DNA of 64,000 bases from SHVO01 sp041919675 (GCA_041919675.1 JAYRTJ010000002.1:1-64000); one strand, 5' to 3'. Counted from the stretch's first letter, positions 35,485-45,094 are shown. Numbers and translations are program-made. Notes: generated by a model from the letters alone, not told the origin.

Positions 35485-37119
35485 CTACGCAAACAGCCTG
35501 CGGTCGAGCTTCTTGATGAAGCTCCAGGGATCGGCGTCGGGTTTGCCGAACAGGAAGCCCTGCACGTATTCGACGCCGCAATCGCGCACGAATTCGAGGC
35601 CTTCCTTGCTGTCGACCATCTCGGCGATGGTTTCGACGTCCATGGTCTTGCACAAAGTGGTGAGCGCTTTCAGGAAGGCGCGGCCCTTGGGCGCGGTTTG
35701 CGCGTTCTTCACCGCGCTGCCGTCGAGCTTCACGACGTCGACTTCAAGCACCGAGAGATATTGGAAGCTGGCGGCCCCGGCGCCGAAGTCGTCGAGACAT
35801 ACGTGGAAGCCTTTCTTGCGCAGGGCCTGCACGAAATTGTTGGCCTGCGTGAGATCGGCCACGCGCGCCGATTCGGTGATCTCGAACACCAGGAAATTGC
35901 TGAGCCACGTATCGGCGTCGAGCATCGCATGGAGTTCTTTTGAATACTGATCGTTGCCGACGGACATGCCGGAGATGTTCACGGCGATGGAGACCTTGTC
36001 GGCGCGGTTCTTGCGCAGCCAGTCGACGCATTTGCGCGCCATGGCGATATCGAACTCGGTGATCAGGCCGGTCTCTTCGGCGAAGGTGATGTACTTGTAC
36101 GGGCTTTCCTCGAACTTCCCGTTGAAGCGCACGAGTGCTTCGTAGTGGTGCACGGCGCCGGTGCGCGCGTCGAAGATCGGATGGAACGCGACCTGGAAGT
36201 CGTTGCCGCCGACGAGGTTGCGGAACTTGTTCAGCGACTCGACGGTGTCCTGAACCAGCTTGTTCATGTTGGCGGCGATATCCTTCACGTTGAAGGAATC
36301 GCCGACCTGTTCCTTGAAATGATTGATGGTGTAGACGAGGCCCTTGGCGAGATCGCCCTCGTTCACGCCCGCGATGTCGACTTCGACCGTGCCGGCCTGC
36401 GCGGCCACGCCCTTGCCGGTGGGATCGAACGCCTTGGTGGCTTCGGTCAGCTTGGCTTCGAGGGCGGCGACGTCCATGCCCTTTTCGGCGACGATCCCGA
36501 ACTTGCCGTCGCCGACTTCACCGGCGGCATCCCCGCCGAGCGAATTGGCGCGCAAGGTGGTGCCGACGGTGGTGAGCAGGTGTTCGCGCTCTTCCTCGCT
36601 GAGGCTGCCGGCGAGGGCGTCGAAGCCCGGCAAATTGACCAGGGTCAGCTCGGCATTGGCGCCGGCGGCTTTGAGTTTCTCGACCGCGAGCTGCGAGAAG
36701 GAATCGCCCGACAGGAGGCCGGTGCCCTTGTCGCGCGCGACGCCCTGTTCGGCTTCGCCCTTGTCGGTGAGATGGGCCTGGGTGCGGAAGGCCAGGAAGA
36801 AGTGGTCCTTCAGATCCGGCATGACATAGCCGGCAAAACCCAAGGGCGGGGTCAGGCCCCTGGCGCCCTGGAGCTTCACTTTGACGTTGTCGATACGGCC
36901 TTTTTTGGCCGTCATGTGCAGGAGCTGGTCGACGAGCACCCGGTCCTTGGGCGCGACGACATCCATGAAATTGCGCCCGATCAGACCTTCCGGGCCGAGG
37001 CCCAGAAGCGCCTTGGTCGCGCCCACGGCGAAGGAAATCCGCTGCTGCGGATCCAGCTCGATCAGGATGTCGGCCCAACAGAAGGCGAAGGCGACAAAAC
37101 GGTCGCGCGCGGAGTTCAT
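35485..37119 (-). CDS. PAS / degenerate GGDEF / EAL protein (c-di-GMP phosphodiesterase-like)
   Basis: 544 residues, no membrane span. Residues 1-110 resemble a PAS fold. About 125-270 align with a GGDEF domain whose active loop is reduced to VGDGKFGIV, so diguanylate cyclase activity is unlikely. The EAL domain (about 300-540) keeps YEALVRF, AVNISG, FEITES, LDDFGAGAAS, VVKLDG and VQGFLFGKP; the usual AEGVE is AEMVD. The main metal and catalytic residues appear present, so it may hydrolyse c-di-GMP. A c-di-GMP-sensing role is the alternative. Confidence 0.85.
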   Translation of the reverse strand: MNSARDRFVAFAFCWADILIELDPQQRISFAVGATKALLGLGPEGLIGRNFMDVVAPKDRVLVDQLLHMTAKKGRIDNVKVKLQGARGLTPPLGFAGYVMPDLKDHFFLAFRTQAHLTDKGEAEQGVARDKGTGLLSGDSFSQLAVEKLKAAGANAELTLVNLPGFDALAGSLSEEEREHLLTTVGTTLRANSLGGDAAGEVGDGKFGIVAEKGMDVAALEAKLTEATKAFDPTGKGVAAQAGTVEVDIAGVNEGDLAKGLVYTINHFKEQVGDSFNVKDIAANMNKLVQDTVESLNKFRNLVGGNDFQVAFHPIFDARTGAVHHYEALVRFNGKFEESPYKYITFAEETGLITEFDIAMARKCVDWLRKNRADKVSIAVNISGMSVGNDQYSKELHAMLDADTWLSNFLVFEITESARVADLTQANNFVQALRKKGFHVCLDDFGAGAASFQYLSVLEVDVVKLDGSAVKNAQTAPKGRAFLKALTTLCKTMDVETIAEMVDSKEGLEFVRDCGVEYVQGFLFGKPDADPWSFIKKLDRRLFA

Positions 37120-37336
37120 TTGTATGATCGACTCAAAGGGATGTCGTTGAGGTTCTTAGCAATAATCGTCCGCCATGCCTACCCGTCGCGTGAGGGGCGC
37201 CGGGACGATTTCGCCCGGCGGTGGCGGCCGCGCGTGCGCCGGCGCGCCCGACAGTTGAGAGAGTGCGGACCAAGCCAAACTGCGCGTCGCCTTGTGACGC
37301 CCCTATCCCGAGCGCACCATATGCATTCGGGGGCCA

Positions 37337-37831
37337 ATGACATCGCATTACCAAATCCCGCTCCAGGTCCTGGACGTCGAAGCCGTGACCCACCCGACGA
37401 TCGGGGCGCTGGCCGACTACTGGTGCGCGCTGGGCGCCGGCGCCCCGCCGGCCCGCGCGTCCTTCGATTTCATGGAAATCTACAAGGTGGCCCCTCACCT
37501 GCTGATGGCCGAGCGCGTCGCGCCGGACACCTTCACGTTCATTTATTGCGGGACCGCGGTTGCCGACAATTTTCCGCGCGATCTGACCGGCGCCACCTTT
37601 GGACCCACGACGCCGCGCGCGAGCCGGATCGACTGGCCCGGCTTTTACAGCGTCGTTCTGGATAACCCATGTTTGCGTTATGGACGCGAGCGCATCGACT
37701 GGGCCAACCCCGAAAGCAGCGACATCATCTATTGCGCATGCCCGCTTTTGGGAAAGGACGGCCGGCCCGCATATGTCGTGTCATGCCTGGTGTTCCTGGA
37801 GCGCTCGCCGTTCGACGCCGCGAGCGCGTAA
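37337..37831 (+). CDS. PAS_5-type protein
   Basis: 164 residues. HPTIGALADYWCAL, PHLLMAERVAPDTFTFIYCGTAV and IIYCACPLLGKDG match the PAS_5 (PF07310) family, small single-domain proteins common in alphaproteobacteria with a PAS-like fold of unknown ligand. No signal peptide or output domain. It is divergent from the EAL protein with about 217 bp between the two starts; shared signalling is possible but unproven. Confidence 0.82.
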   Translation: MTSHYQIPLQVLDVEAVTHPTIGALADYWCALGAGAPPARASFDFMEIYKVAPHLLMAERVAPDTFTFIYCGTAVADNFPRDLTGATFGPTTPRASRIDWPGFYSVVLDNPCLRYGRERIDWANPESSDIIYCACPLLGKDGRPAYVVSCLVFLERSPFDAASA

Positions 37832-37914
37832 GGCGGATTATATGACGTCTGGTTCTTGCCAGGACGCCGCGCGCGGACCACACTTGCTGCGCTTTTAACC
37901 AGCGAGTTCATCAC

Positions 37915-38439
37915 GTGCGTGCAATTTTCCTTTTCTTTGCTCTTATCGCCGGCCTTTCGGCGGGCGCGGCCCAAGCGGCGACGATCTCCCGGATCACGCT
38001 GGTCGTGTCCGACATCGAGAAATCGATCACCTTCTATGAGCGCCTGGGCCTGTCGAAGGTTTCCGACGAAGCGCGGACCGGCGCCCTGCAGATCCACGGC
38101 GCGGACGATCTGCCGCTGACCGCCGACGCCACCCGCAGCCGTATCGTGGTCATGAAGGGCGAGGGTCAAACCGCGGAGATCGCGCTGCTGTCCTACGACC
38201 GGCCGCCGCTGGCCAGCGCGCGCAGCAACCTGATGGGCCTGGGCACCGGCGACGTGATCATCGGCGTGATCGTGCCCGACTTGCAGACGGCTTACGCGGC
38301 GCTGGACCGCCTCGGCGCGCGCATCGAAAAAGGCCCGAACGCGTTCACCGCGGCGCCGCTCGGCGTGCGCCTGTACGCCTACGACCCCGACGGCCACATG
38401 GTCGAGCTGACACAAGGGGGGACGGTAGGCGTTCGCTGA
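37915..38439 (+). CDS. exported VOC-family (glyoxalase-fold) protein
   Basis: 174 residues from a GTG start. Residues 1-20 look like a signal peptide (AGLSAGAAQAA-TI). The mature part has the vicinal-oxygen-chelate fold: ISRITLVVSDIEKSITFYERLGL at the start and YAYDPDGHMVEL at the end with a likely metal Glu. This superfamily includes glyoxalases, dioxygenases and antibiotic-resistance proteins. Activity is not known. It is convergent with ggt across a perfect stem-loop. Confidence 0.82.
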   Translation: MRAIFLFFALIAGLSAGAAQAATISRITLVVSDIEKSITFYERLGLSKVSDEARTGALQIHGADDLPLTADATRSRIVVMKGEGQTAEIALLSYDRPPLASARSNLMGLGTGDVIIGVIVPDLQTAYAALDRLGARIEKGPNAFTAAPLGVRLYAYDPDGHMVELTQGGTVGVR

Positions 38440-38445
38440 TGGATG

Positions 38446-38473
38446 TGTCATCCCGGCCTTCGCCGGGATGACA
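38446..38473. terminator. perfect stem-loop between convergent genes
   Basis: 12-bp stem TGTCATCCCGGC/GCCGGGATGACA with a CTTC tetraloop. Being symmetrical it can serve both the VOC gene and the ggt operon. A near copy lies at 62876-62903. Confidence 0.65.
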
Positions 38474-38482
38474 CCATAAAAT

Positions 38483-40222
38483 CTACTTCCCGATCACAAC
38501 GCCTTCGCGGCGGGGGTCGGCGCCGCCGACGAGGCCGTCCTTGGTGACGCGGATGGCGTGGATGCCGCTGGCGGAGTTGTTGACGCGCACGGTGTGGCCG
38601 AGTTTCTCGAGATCGGCTTTCACCGGCTCGAGGCCTTCTTCGAGGATGACGTTGTTGCCCATGCCGAGCACGAAGGGCGACGCGGCGGCGTTGGCCGGCG
38701 ACATGTCCCAGTCGATCATCGCGACGAGGGTCTTCACCACGAAGCCGACGATGGCGGGACCGCCCGGCGAGCCGAGCACCATCTCGAGCTTGCCGTCCTT
38801 GTTGAAGACGATGGTCGGCGTCATGGAACTGCGCGGGCGCTTTTCGCCGGCGACACGATTGGCGACCGTGCGCTTCTCGGCCACGTCTTCGTAGGAGAAG
38901 TCGGTGAGCTGGTTGTTGAGGATGAAGCCGCCCTTGGTCATCAGACGAGAGCCAAAGCCGCTTTCAATGGTGCTGGTCATGGCGACCGCGTTGCCGTCGC
39001 GGTCGACAATGGAGAAGTGCGTGGTGGAGGGAAGCTCCGGGCTGTCCGCGGTCACGAACGCATGTTTGGTCGGGACCTTGCCGGCTTCGGCGACGGGCAG
39101 ACGCTGGTCTTCCTTCACCAGCGCGGCGCGGGCCTTGAGATAGTCGGGCGCGATCAGGGCTTCGGTGGGCACCGGCACCGAGTCCGGGTCCGCCATGTAG
39201 ACGGCGCGATCCGCAAAGGACAGGCGGCCCGCTTCGGCCATCAGGTGATAAGAGACCGGCGACCGGGCGCCGAGGGCGCGCAGGTTATGCGGCTCGAGGA
39301 TCGCGAGGCTTTGGATGACGCCGATGCCCCCCGAGGACGGCGGGCCCATGCCGCAAACTTTGTAAGTGCGATAGCCGCCGCAGACCGGCGGGCGTTCGAC
39401 GGCCTTATAGGCGTTCAGATCGTCGAGGGTCATGTCGCCGGGGTTCTGCGGCGCTGAATCGACGGTCTGCACGATGTCGGCGGCGATGGCGCCGGTGTAG
39501 AACGCGTCCGCGCCCTTGGCGGCGATGTCGCGCAAGGTGGCGGCGAAAGCGGGATTCTTGAGGATCGTGCCGGCCGCTTTCGCCCGGCCGTCGGCCTCGT
39601 AATAGAAGGACCGCGCCGGTTCGATCATCGCGAGGTTGCGATCACCGGCGAGCAGAGCATTGAGACGCGGCGAGATCGCGAAACCGTTTTCCGCGAGCGC
39701 GATGGCGGGCTGGAACAAACGCGCCCACGGCAGCTTGCCGTGATTCTTGTGCGCGAGCTCCATGACGCGCACGAGACCCGGAACGCCGACCGACTTGCCG
39801 CCGACGATGGCCTGCATGCGGCCCATGGGCTTGCCGTCCTTGGTGAGGAAGCGGTTTTCCGCGGCGGCTTTCGGCGCTTCTTCGCGGCCGTCGTAAGTGC
39901 GCAAGGATGACGCCTTGGCGTCCCAGTGCACGATGAAGGCGCCGCCGCCGATGCCGGAGGACTGCGGTTCGACCAGGTTGAGCACGAGGTTCACGGCGAT
40001 GGCGGCGTCGAGCGCCGAGCCGCCGGCCGCGAGGATGTCCGCGCCCGCCTGTACGGCCAAAGGATTTGCCGCCGCGACCATCCATTCCTTGCCCGTGCCG
40101 CTCTTGGGTTCGGAGCGTCCCGTGAAGGCTTCCGGATCGGAGGCCTCGGGCTTCGGGATCTGCGCGAAAGCGGGCGCAGCGAGGAGAACGAGCGCGGAGA
40201 CGGTGCGGAGAAGTGTTTTCAT
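38483..40222 (-). CDS. ggt: gamma-glutamyltransferase, fused to the end of an opp operon
   Basis: 579 residues with a signal peptide (1-20, PAFA-QI). The autoprocessing site TTHFSIVD has Thr400 as the N-terminal nucleophile of the small subunit. GGGAFIVHW, SVGVPGLVR, GPPSSGGIG and SPGGPAIVGF are family motifs. In the periplasm it hydrolyses gamma-glutamyl peptides such as glutathione or transfers the glutamyl group. The start codon overlaps the stop of oppF (ATGA), so it is translated with the peptide transporter genes. This suggests its products are imported by that transporter. Confidence 0.95.
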   Translation of the reverse strand: MKTLLRTVSALVLLAAPAFAQIPKPEASDPEAFTGRSEPKSGTGKEWMVAAANPLAVQAGADILAAGGSALDAAIAVNLVLNLVEPQSSGIGGGAFIVHWDAKASSLRTYDGREEAPKAAAENRFLTKDGKPMGRMQAIVGGKSVGVPGLVRVMELAHKNHGKLPWARLFQPAIALAENGFAISPRLNALLAGDRNLAMIEPARSFYYEADGRAKAAGTILKNPAFAATLRDIAAKGADAFYTGAIAADIVQTVDSAPQNPGDMTLDDLNAYKAVERPPVCGGYRTYKVCGMGPPSSGGIGVIQSLAILEPHNLRALGARSPVSYHLMAEAGRLSFADRAVYMADPDSVPVPTEALIAPDYLKARAALVKEDQRLPVAEAGKVPTKHAFVTADSPELPSTTHFSIVDRDGNAVAMTSTIESGFGSRLMTKGGFILNNQLTDFSYEDVAEKRTVANRVAGEKRPRSSMTPTIVFNKDGKLEMVLGSPGGPAIVGFVVKTLVAMIDWDMSPANAAASPFVLGMGNNVILEEGLEPVKADLEKLGHTVRVNNSASGIHAIRVTKDGLVGGADPRREGVVIGK

Positions 40223-41217
40223 GGGCCTACTTTAGTTTCCCGCCAGTGATGACACCAGACGTCATGGCCGGCGCCGGGCGGCTCGCGCGTTGGTTCAACG
40301 TCGGCGCAGACTTTTGTCGCGCGCGGACAACGGGTGCGAAAAACGCAGCCCGAGGGAGGGTTTAGCGGCGACGGAAGTTCACCCGTGAGGGCCAGGCGCG
40401 GCCGGGCGCGGGCAATGACAGGGTCAGGCACGGGCACGGCCGAGAGCAGCGCCTGGGTGTAAGGATGACGCGGGGCCGCGTAGAGCGCGTCGCGCGGCGC
40501 AATCTCCATCGTCTTGCCGAGATAGAGCACCATGACCCGGTGCGAGATGTGGCGCACGATGGACAGATCGTGACTGATGAAGATCATCGCCAGATTCATG
40601 GCGCGTTGCAGCTCCATGAGCAGGTTCACCACCTGCGCGCGGATCGACACATCGAGCGCACTGACCGGTTCGTCGCACACGACGAGTTTAGGATCCAGGA
40701 TCATCGCCCGCGCGATGCCGATGCGCTGGCACTGGCCGCCGGAGAACTCGTGCGGGTAGCGGTTGATCATTGTCGAATGAAGGCCGACGCGGCCCATCAT
40801 GTCCTTCACCTTGGCCTTCATCTCGGCCTTGGACATGTGGGGGCGATAGTTGCGCAAGGGCTCGGCGATGATGTCGCCGGCGGTCATGCGCGGATCCAAG
40901 GACGCAAGCGGATCCTGGAACACGATCTGCATGCGCTCGCGTTCGGCCTTCAAGGCTTTCGCATCGAGATCGTTAAGCGCGCGTCCGAGCCAGGCGACCG
41001 CGCCGCCGGTGGCGGGCAGAAGCTGAAGCACCGCGCGGCCCAGGGTGGACTTGCCGCAGCCGGACTCGCCGACGACGCCCAAGGTTTCACCGGCTTTCAG
41101 TTCGAAACTCACGCCATCAAGGGCTTTCAGCGGCGTGTAGGTCCCGACGACGAGGCCGCCGGTGCGCACCGGGTAGTGGACTTTCAGGTCGTTCACATCG
41201 AGCAAGGTCTCGCTCAT
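40219..41217 (-). CDS. oppF: oligopeptide ABC transporter ATPase, OppF-like
   Basis: 332 residues: GESGCGKSTLGRA (Walker A), SGGQCQRIGIARA (signature), LVVCDEPVSALD (Walker B), and the C-terminal oligopeptide/dipeptide motif with CVFRTRCPRAT. In family order it is the second ATPase of the transporter. Start overlaps the oppD stop (ATGA) and its stop overlaps the ggt start. It couples ATP hydrolysis to peptide import with OppD. Confidence 0.93.
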   Translation of the reverse strand: MSETLLDVNDLKVHYPVRTGGLVVGTYTPLKALDGVSFELKAGETLGVVGESGCGKSTLGRAVLQLLPATGGAVAWLGRALNDLDAKALKAERERMQIVFQDPLASLDPRMTAGDIIAEPLRNYRPHMSKAEMKAKVKDMMGRVGLHSTMINRYPHEFSGGQCQRIGIARAMILDPKLVVCDEPVSALDVSIRAQVVNLLMELQRAMNLAMIFISHDLSIVRHISHRVMVLYLGKTMEIAPRDALYAAPRHPYTQALLSAVPVPDPVIARARPRLALTGELPSPLNPPSGCVFRTRCPRATKVCADVEPTREPPGAGHDVWCHHWRETKVGP

Positions 41218-42197
41218 GCGGCCCCCACTGCCGTAACCGTATGATTTAGGAAGCAGGCGTTGAGCGTGCCGCCTTCGGCAAGCGCGGGGCGTTCGGCGCG
41301 GCAGCGGTCAAAGACCGCCGCGCAGCGCGGGTGGAAACTGCATCCGGGCGGCAGCTTCTGAAGATTGGGCGGCTGGCCCGGAATCGTCGGCAGCACGGCG
41401 GTGGGCGCGTCGGTGAGGCGCGGCGTGCAGGCAAGAAGGCCCTTTGTGTAAGGGTGGCGCGGCGCGGCGAAAATCTCCCGCACGCCGGCGTTCTCCACCA
41501 CGCGGCCCGCATACATCACCGCGATCCGGTCGGCGAGGCCGGCGACGACGCCGAGATCGTGGGTGATGAGCACGAAGGAGGTGCCGTGTTTTTCCTTCAG
41601 CTCGCGCATGAGATCGAGGATGAGCGCCTGCACCGTCACATCAAGGGCGGTGGTGGGTTCGTCGGCGATGACGAGTTCGGGCCCGCAGAGCAGCGCCATG
41701 GCGAGCACGATGCGCTGTCTCAATCCGCCGGACAGTTCATGCGGATACATGGCGAAACGGCGCTCGGGTTCGGGAATCTGCACGCGCGCCATCATCGTGA
41801 CCGCTTCCGCCCGCGCGGCCTTCGCATCCATGCCGCGATGACGTTCCAGCACCTCGGTCAGCTGACGGCCGACGCGCATGTGCGGGGTGAGCGAGGTCAT
41901 CGGGTCCTGGAACACCATGGCGAGGCGGTTGCCGCGCACGCTGTTGAGGGTGCGTTCATCGGCTTTCAGGAGATCGACGCCGCCGAAGCGGGCCGATCCG
42001 GTTGTTTTGCCGTTGGCGGCGAGCAGGCCCATGACGGCCATGAAGGTCTGGCTTTTGCCGGACCCGGACTCGCCGACAATGCCCAAACACTCTCCCTTGT
42101 TCACATGGAGCGAGACGTCGCTGACGGCGGCGACTTCGCCGTCTTCTGTCGCAAACCGCACATTGAGGCCGCCGATGTCGAGGATACGCTGGGTCAT
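41214..42197 (-). CDS. oppD: oligopeptide ABC transporter ATPase, OppD-like
   Basis: 327 residues from the ATG at 42197 (AAGGA eight bases upstream); a start at 42218 would overlap oppC. GESGSGKSQTFMA, SGGLRQRIVLAMA, LVIADEPTTALD and the tail CSFHPRCAAVFDRC are typical of OppD/DppD. It is the first ATPase gene, directly after oppC. No oppA-type binding protein gene is adjacent, so specificity may come from an unlinked gene. Confidence 0.93.
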   Translation of the reverse strand: MTQRILDIGGLNVRFATEDGEVAAVSDVSLHVNKGECLGIVGESGSGKSQTFMAVMGLLAANGKTTGSARFGGVDLLKADERTLNSVRGNRLAMVFQDPMTSLTPHMRVGRQLTEVLERHRGMDAKAARAEAVTMMARVQIPEPERRFAMYPHELSGGLRQRIVLAMALLCGPELVIADEPTTALDVTVQALILDLMRELKEKHGTSFVLITHDLGVVAGLADRIAVMYAGRVVENAGVREIFAAPRHPYTKGLLACTPRLTDAPTAVLPTIPGQPPNLQKLPPGCSFHPRCAAVFDRCRAERPALAEGGTLNACFLNHTVTAVGAA

Positions 42198-42198
42198 C

Positions 42199-43110
42199 TC
42201 AGCGGTCCTTCGGATCAAGGGCGTCGCGCAAACCGTCGCCGAGGAAATTGAAGCAGAACAAGGTGGCGGTCATGAAGACGGCCGGAACGATGAGGGTCTG
42301 CGGGTTCACTTCCAGTTCCGCCGCGCCTTCGTTCAAGAGCACGCCCCAGCTGGTGAGCGGTTCCTGCACGCCGAGGCCGAGGAAGGACAGGAAGCTTTCG
42401 AGCAAAATGACCTGGGGAATGGTGAGGGTGACATAGACGATCACCACGCCCAGCACATTGGGCACGATGTGGCGCAGGATAATGCCGGCGGTGGAGCCGC
42501 CCGAGGCGCGCGCGGCTTCGATGAATTCCTTGGATTTAAGCGACAATGTCTGGCCGCGCACGATGCGCGCCATGGTGAGCCATTCCACCGCGCCGATCGC
42601 CAGGAACATGAGGATGAAGTTCCGCCCGAACATGACCATGAGGATGATCACGAAGAAGGTGAGCGGCACGGAGTAGAGAAGATCGACAAGGCGCATGAGC
42701 AGTTGATCGACGCGTCCGCCGACAAAGCCCGCGACGGCCCCGACGGTGACGCCGATGAACAGCGCGACCGTGGTCGCGAGCACACCGACCATGAGCGAGA
42801 CGCGGCCCCCAACCAGCGTGCGCGCGAGCAGATCGCGGCCCACGGAATCGGTTCCGAGATAATGGCCGAGCGCCGGGTTGGGCGGCATGGCTTCGACGTG
42901 ATCCCAATCGATGGCGTCATAAGGCCACGGCAAGGTGTAGGGGCCGATCAGGCAGACCGCCGCGATGACGCCAAGGACGATCATGCTGGCGAGCGCGGCG
43001 CGGTTGCGCTTCAAGCGGCGCCAGGCGTCCTGCCACAGGCTGCGGCCTTCGACTTCGCCGGCGGTGTCGAGCGCGGCGGCATGCGCCGAGGTCATGTTGA
43101 CCCTACTCAT
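42199..43110 (-). CDS. oppC: oligopeptide ABC transporter permease, OppC-like
   Basis: 303 residues from the ATG at 43110, which overlaps the oppB stop; another ATG at 43095 is equally good by its Shine-Dalgarno. Six hydrophobic spans, HYLGTDSVGRDLLARTLVGGRVSL, and the EAA loop (EFIEAARASGG...ILRHIVPN) that contacts the ATPase. It forms the inner-membrane channel with OppB. Confidence 0.92.
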   Translation of the reverse strand: MSRVNMTSAHAAALDTAGEVEGRSLWQDAWRRLKRNRAALASMIVLGVIAAVCLIGPYTLPWPYDAIDWDHVEAMPPNPALGHYLGTDSVGRDLLARTLVGGRVSLMVGVLATTVALFIGVTVGAVAGFVGGRVDQLLMRLVDLLYSVPLTFFVIILMVMFGRNFILMFLAIGAVEWLTMARIVRGQTLSLKSKEFIEAARASGGSTAGIILRHIVPNVLGVVIVYVTLTIPQVILLESFLSFLGLGVQEPLTSWGVLLNEGAAELEVNPQTLIVPAVFMTATLFCFNFLGDGLRDALDPKDR

Positions 43111-44038
43111 AGCGCACCTTCGGATCGAGCACGGCGTAGAGCATATCGACAATGAGATTGGCGACGATGACAAAAGCGGCGCCGACGATGGTGACGCCCA
43201 TGACCAATGTATAATCGCGGTTGAGCGCGCCCTGCACGAAGTAGCGGCCGATGCCGGGGATCTGGAAAATGGTCTCGATGACCATGGAGCCGGTGAGCAG
43301 GAAGGCGGTGGCGGGTCCCAGGAACGTGACGACCGGCGTGAGCGCCGATTTCATGGCATGGCGCAGAACGACGGTGCGGTACGGCAAGCCTTTCGCCCGC
43401 GCCGTGCGCACGAAGTTGGTGCGCAGCGCCTCGATCATGCTGGCGCGCGAGATGCGCGCGATATAGGCGACGAAGGGCAGCGCGAGCACGGTGACGGGCA
43501 GGATACGATTCATGAACGCGCCGTCGTTCCAGCCGCCCGCCGGAAGCTGGAAGGGCGTGCCCTTGAGCCAGACGCCGAAGGCGAGGATCAAAAGCTGGCC
43601 GGTGACGAAGGTGGGAATGACGATGCCGATCATCGCAAGACCCGACACGGCGTAATCGCGCGCCGAGTTCTGCGCCAGCGCGGCGGTGATGCCCAGCGGC
43701 AAGCCGATGAGAATGGCCAGGATGATGGCCGAGAGGCCGTTCTCGATGCTGACGGGCAGGCCCTGCGCGATCAGTTCCGTGACCGTGAAGTCCTTATATT
43801 TGAACGAGGGGCCAAAATCGCCCTGAAGCAGATTGCCGAGATAACTGAAGAACTGGCGCCACAAAGGATCGTCCAGGTGATAGCGCGCCCGCAGGTTCGC
43901 GAGCACCTCGGGCGGCACCGGCGCTTCACCGTCGAAGGGTCCGCCCGGCGCGAGGCGCATCAGGAAGAAGCAGAAGAGCACGACCGCCAGGAGAGTCGGG
44001 ATGCCGATGAGGAGCCTTCGCGCGAAGTAAGACCACAT
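43103..44038 (-). CDS. oppB: oligopeptide ABC transporter permease, OppB-like
   Basis: 311 residues from the ATG at 44038 with AGGA just upstream. Begins with the usual MWSYFARRLLIGIPTLLAVV helix, then RLAPGGPFDGE, RTNFVRTARAKGLPYRTVVLRHAMKSAL (EAA loop) and IETIFQIPGIGRYFVQGALNRDY. It is the first gene of the oppBCDF-ggt operon. The 190 bp upstream contain palindromic repeats and must hold the promoter. Confidence 0.93.
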   Translation of the reverse strand: MWSYFARRLLIGIPTLLAVVLFCFFLMRLAPGGPFDGEAPVPPEVLANLRARYHLDDPLWRQFFSYLGNLLQGDFGPSFKYKDFTVTELIAQGLPVSIENGLSAIILAILIGLPLGITAALAQNSARDYAVSGLAMIGIVIPTFVTGQLLILAFGVWLKGTPFQLPAGGWNDGAFMNRILPVTVLALPFVAYIARISRASMIEALRTNFVRTARAKGLPYRTVVLRHAMKSALTPVVTFLGPATAFLLTGSMVIETIFQIPGIGRYFVQGALNRDYTLVMGVTIVGAAFVIVANLIVDMLYAVLDPKVRYE

Positions 44039-44075
44039 GGAGTTCCTATTCGCCGGAGTATCTATTTGTTTTTTG

Positions 44076-44194
44076 GTCACCCTGGGCGAAGGCCCGGGGT
44101 CCAGGGCGGTCAACGCCGAACCATGCCACAACTCCGGGACCGGCCGCACACCTTGCACCTGGCAACCCTGGATCCTGGGCCCAAGCCCCGGGAC
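44076..44194. repeat. two palindromic repeats upstream of oppB
   Basis: ACCCTGGGCGAAGGCCCGGGGT at about 44079-44100 and a related, more diverged copy with CCTGGGCCCAAGCCCCGGGA at about 44174-44193. Same family as the stem-loops at 28015, 38446 and 62876. Confidence 0.5.
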
Positions 44195-44230
44195 GGCGCG
44201 TGAGTGCGAGGCGCGTTGTCTGCATTACTC

Positions 44231-45094
44231 TTACACCGAGGGCTCGGAGATGACGGTGTTGGCGAGCACGCCGATCTCCTCGATCTCGACTTCGATGCGG
44301 TCGCCGGGATGCAGCCAGCGCGGCGGGGTGCGGTTGATGCCCGATCCCGCCGGCGAACCGGTGGCGATCACGTCGCCCGCTTCAAGATGGGTGAAGATGG
44401 AAATGTAGGAGATGATCGCGGCCACGGAGCGCAGCATGGCGCTTGTGGAGGACTGCTGCATGATTTCACCGTTGAGGCGCGTGGTGAGCATGAGCTCCTG
44501 CGGATCGCGGATCGCGCCGGCGGGCACGAGCCATGGCCCGCAGGCGCCGGAGGAATCGAAATTCTTTCCGGCGGTCAGCGAATGCTTCTGATAGTCGCGC
44601 ATGCAGCCGTCGAGGAAACAGGTGTAGCCGGCGACATGGCTGAGGGAGCGCTCCGGCGGAATGCGCCGGCCGCCCTTGCCGATGACCACGGCAAGTTCGC
44701 CTTCGAAGTCGTATTCGCGCGAGGCCTCGGGGCAGACGATGGACTGACGGTGCCCGACCAACGACTGCGGCGTGCGCATGAATAAAACCGGCGGCGCGCT
44801 CGCGTCCGTACCCGGCGGATTGTTGTCCTTGGGGTAGTTGTTGCCGACACAGATGATGCGTCCGGCGTCCGGCACGACCTGCAACAGCACCACGTGATCG
44901 AGCGCGACAGTCGGCTTGCGGCGCGCCACCACCGCTTCGAGATTGGTGACCGGGCCGCCCGCGAGCACGGCGCGCAGCGAGGGGCCGGCGTCGGAGAGAT
45001 CGACGATGTCGTTGCCGACCACGGCCCCGAAGCTGGGCCCGTGATTGTATTCGTAAGAGACAAACTTGATCGAGGATGCGGCCAAAGGGGTCAC
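44231..45094 (-). CDS. fumarylacetoacetate hydrolase-family protein
   Basis: 287 residues from a GTG start that overlaps the stop of the fasciclin gene (GTGA). The C-terminal half has the FAH-family core: ICVGNNYPKD, PPVLFMRTPQSLVG, REYDFEGELAVVIGKGGR with acidic metal ligands, and ATGSPAGSG. Such enzymes hydrolyse or decarboxylate diketo acids, for example acylpyruvate. Substrate unknown here. Coupling to a fasciclin-domain gene is unusual and functionally unexplained. Confidence 0.88.
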   Translation of the reverse strand: MTPLAASSIKFVSYEYNHGPSFGAVVGNDIVDLSDAGPSLRAVLAGGPVTNLEAVVARRKPTVALDHVVLLQVVPDAGRIICVGNNYPKDNNPPGTDASAPPVLFMRTPQSLVGHRQSIVCPEASREYDFEGELAVVIGKGGRRIPPERSLSHVAGYTCFLDGCMRDYQKHSLTAGKNFDSSGACGPWLVPAGAIRDPQELMLTTRLNGEIMQQSSTSAMLRSVAAIISYISIFTHLEAGDVIATGSPAGSGINRTPPRWLHPGDRIEVEIEEIGVLANTVISEPSV

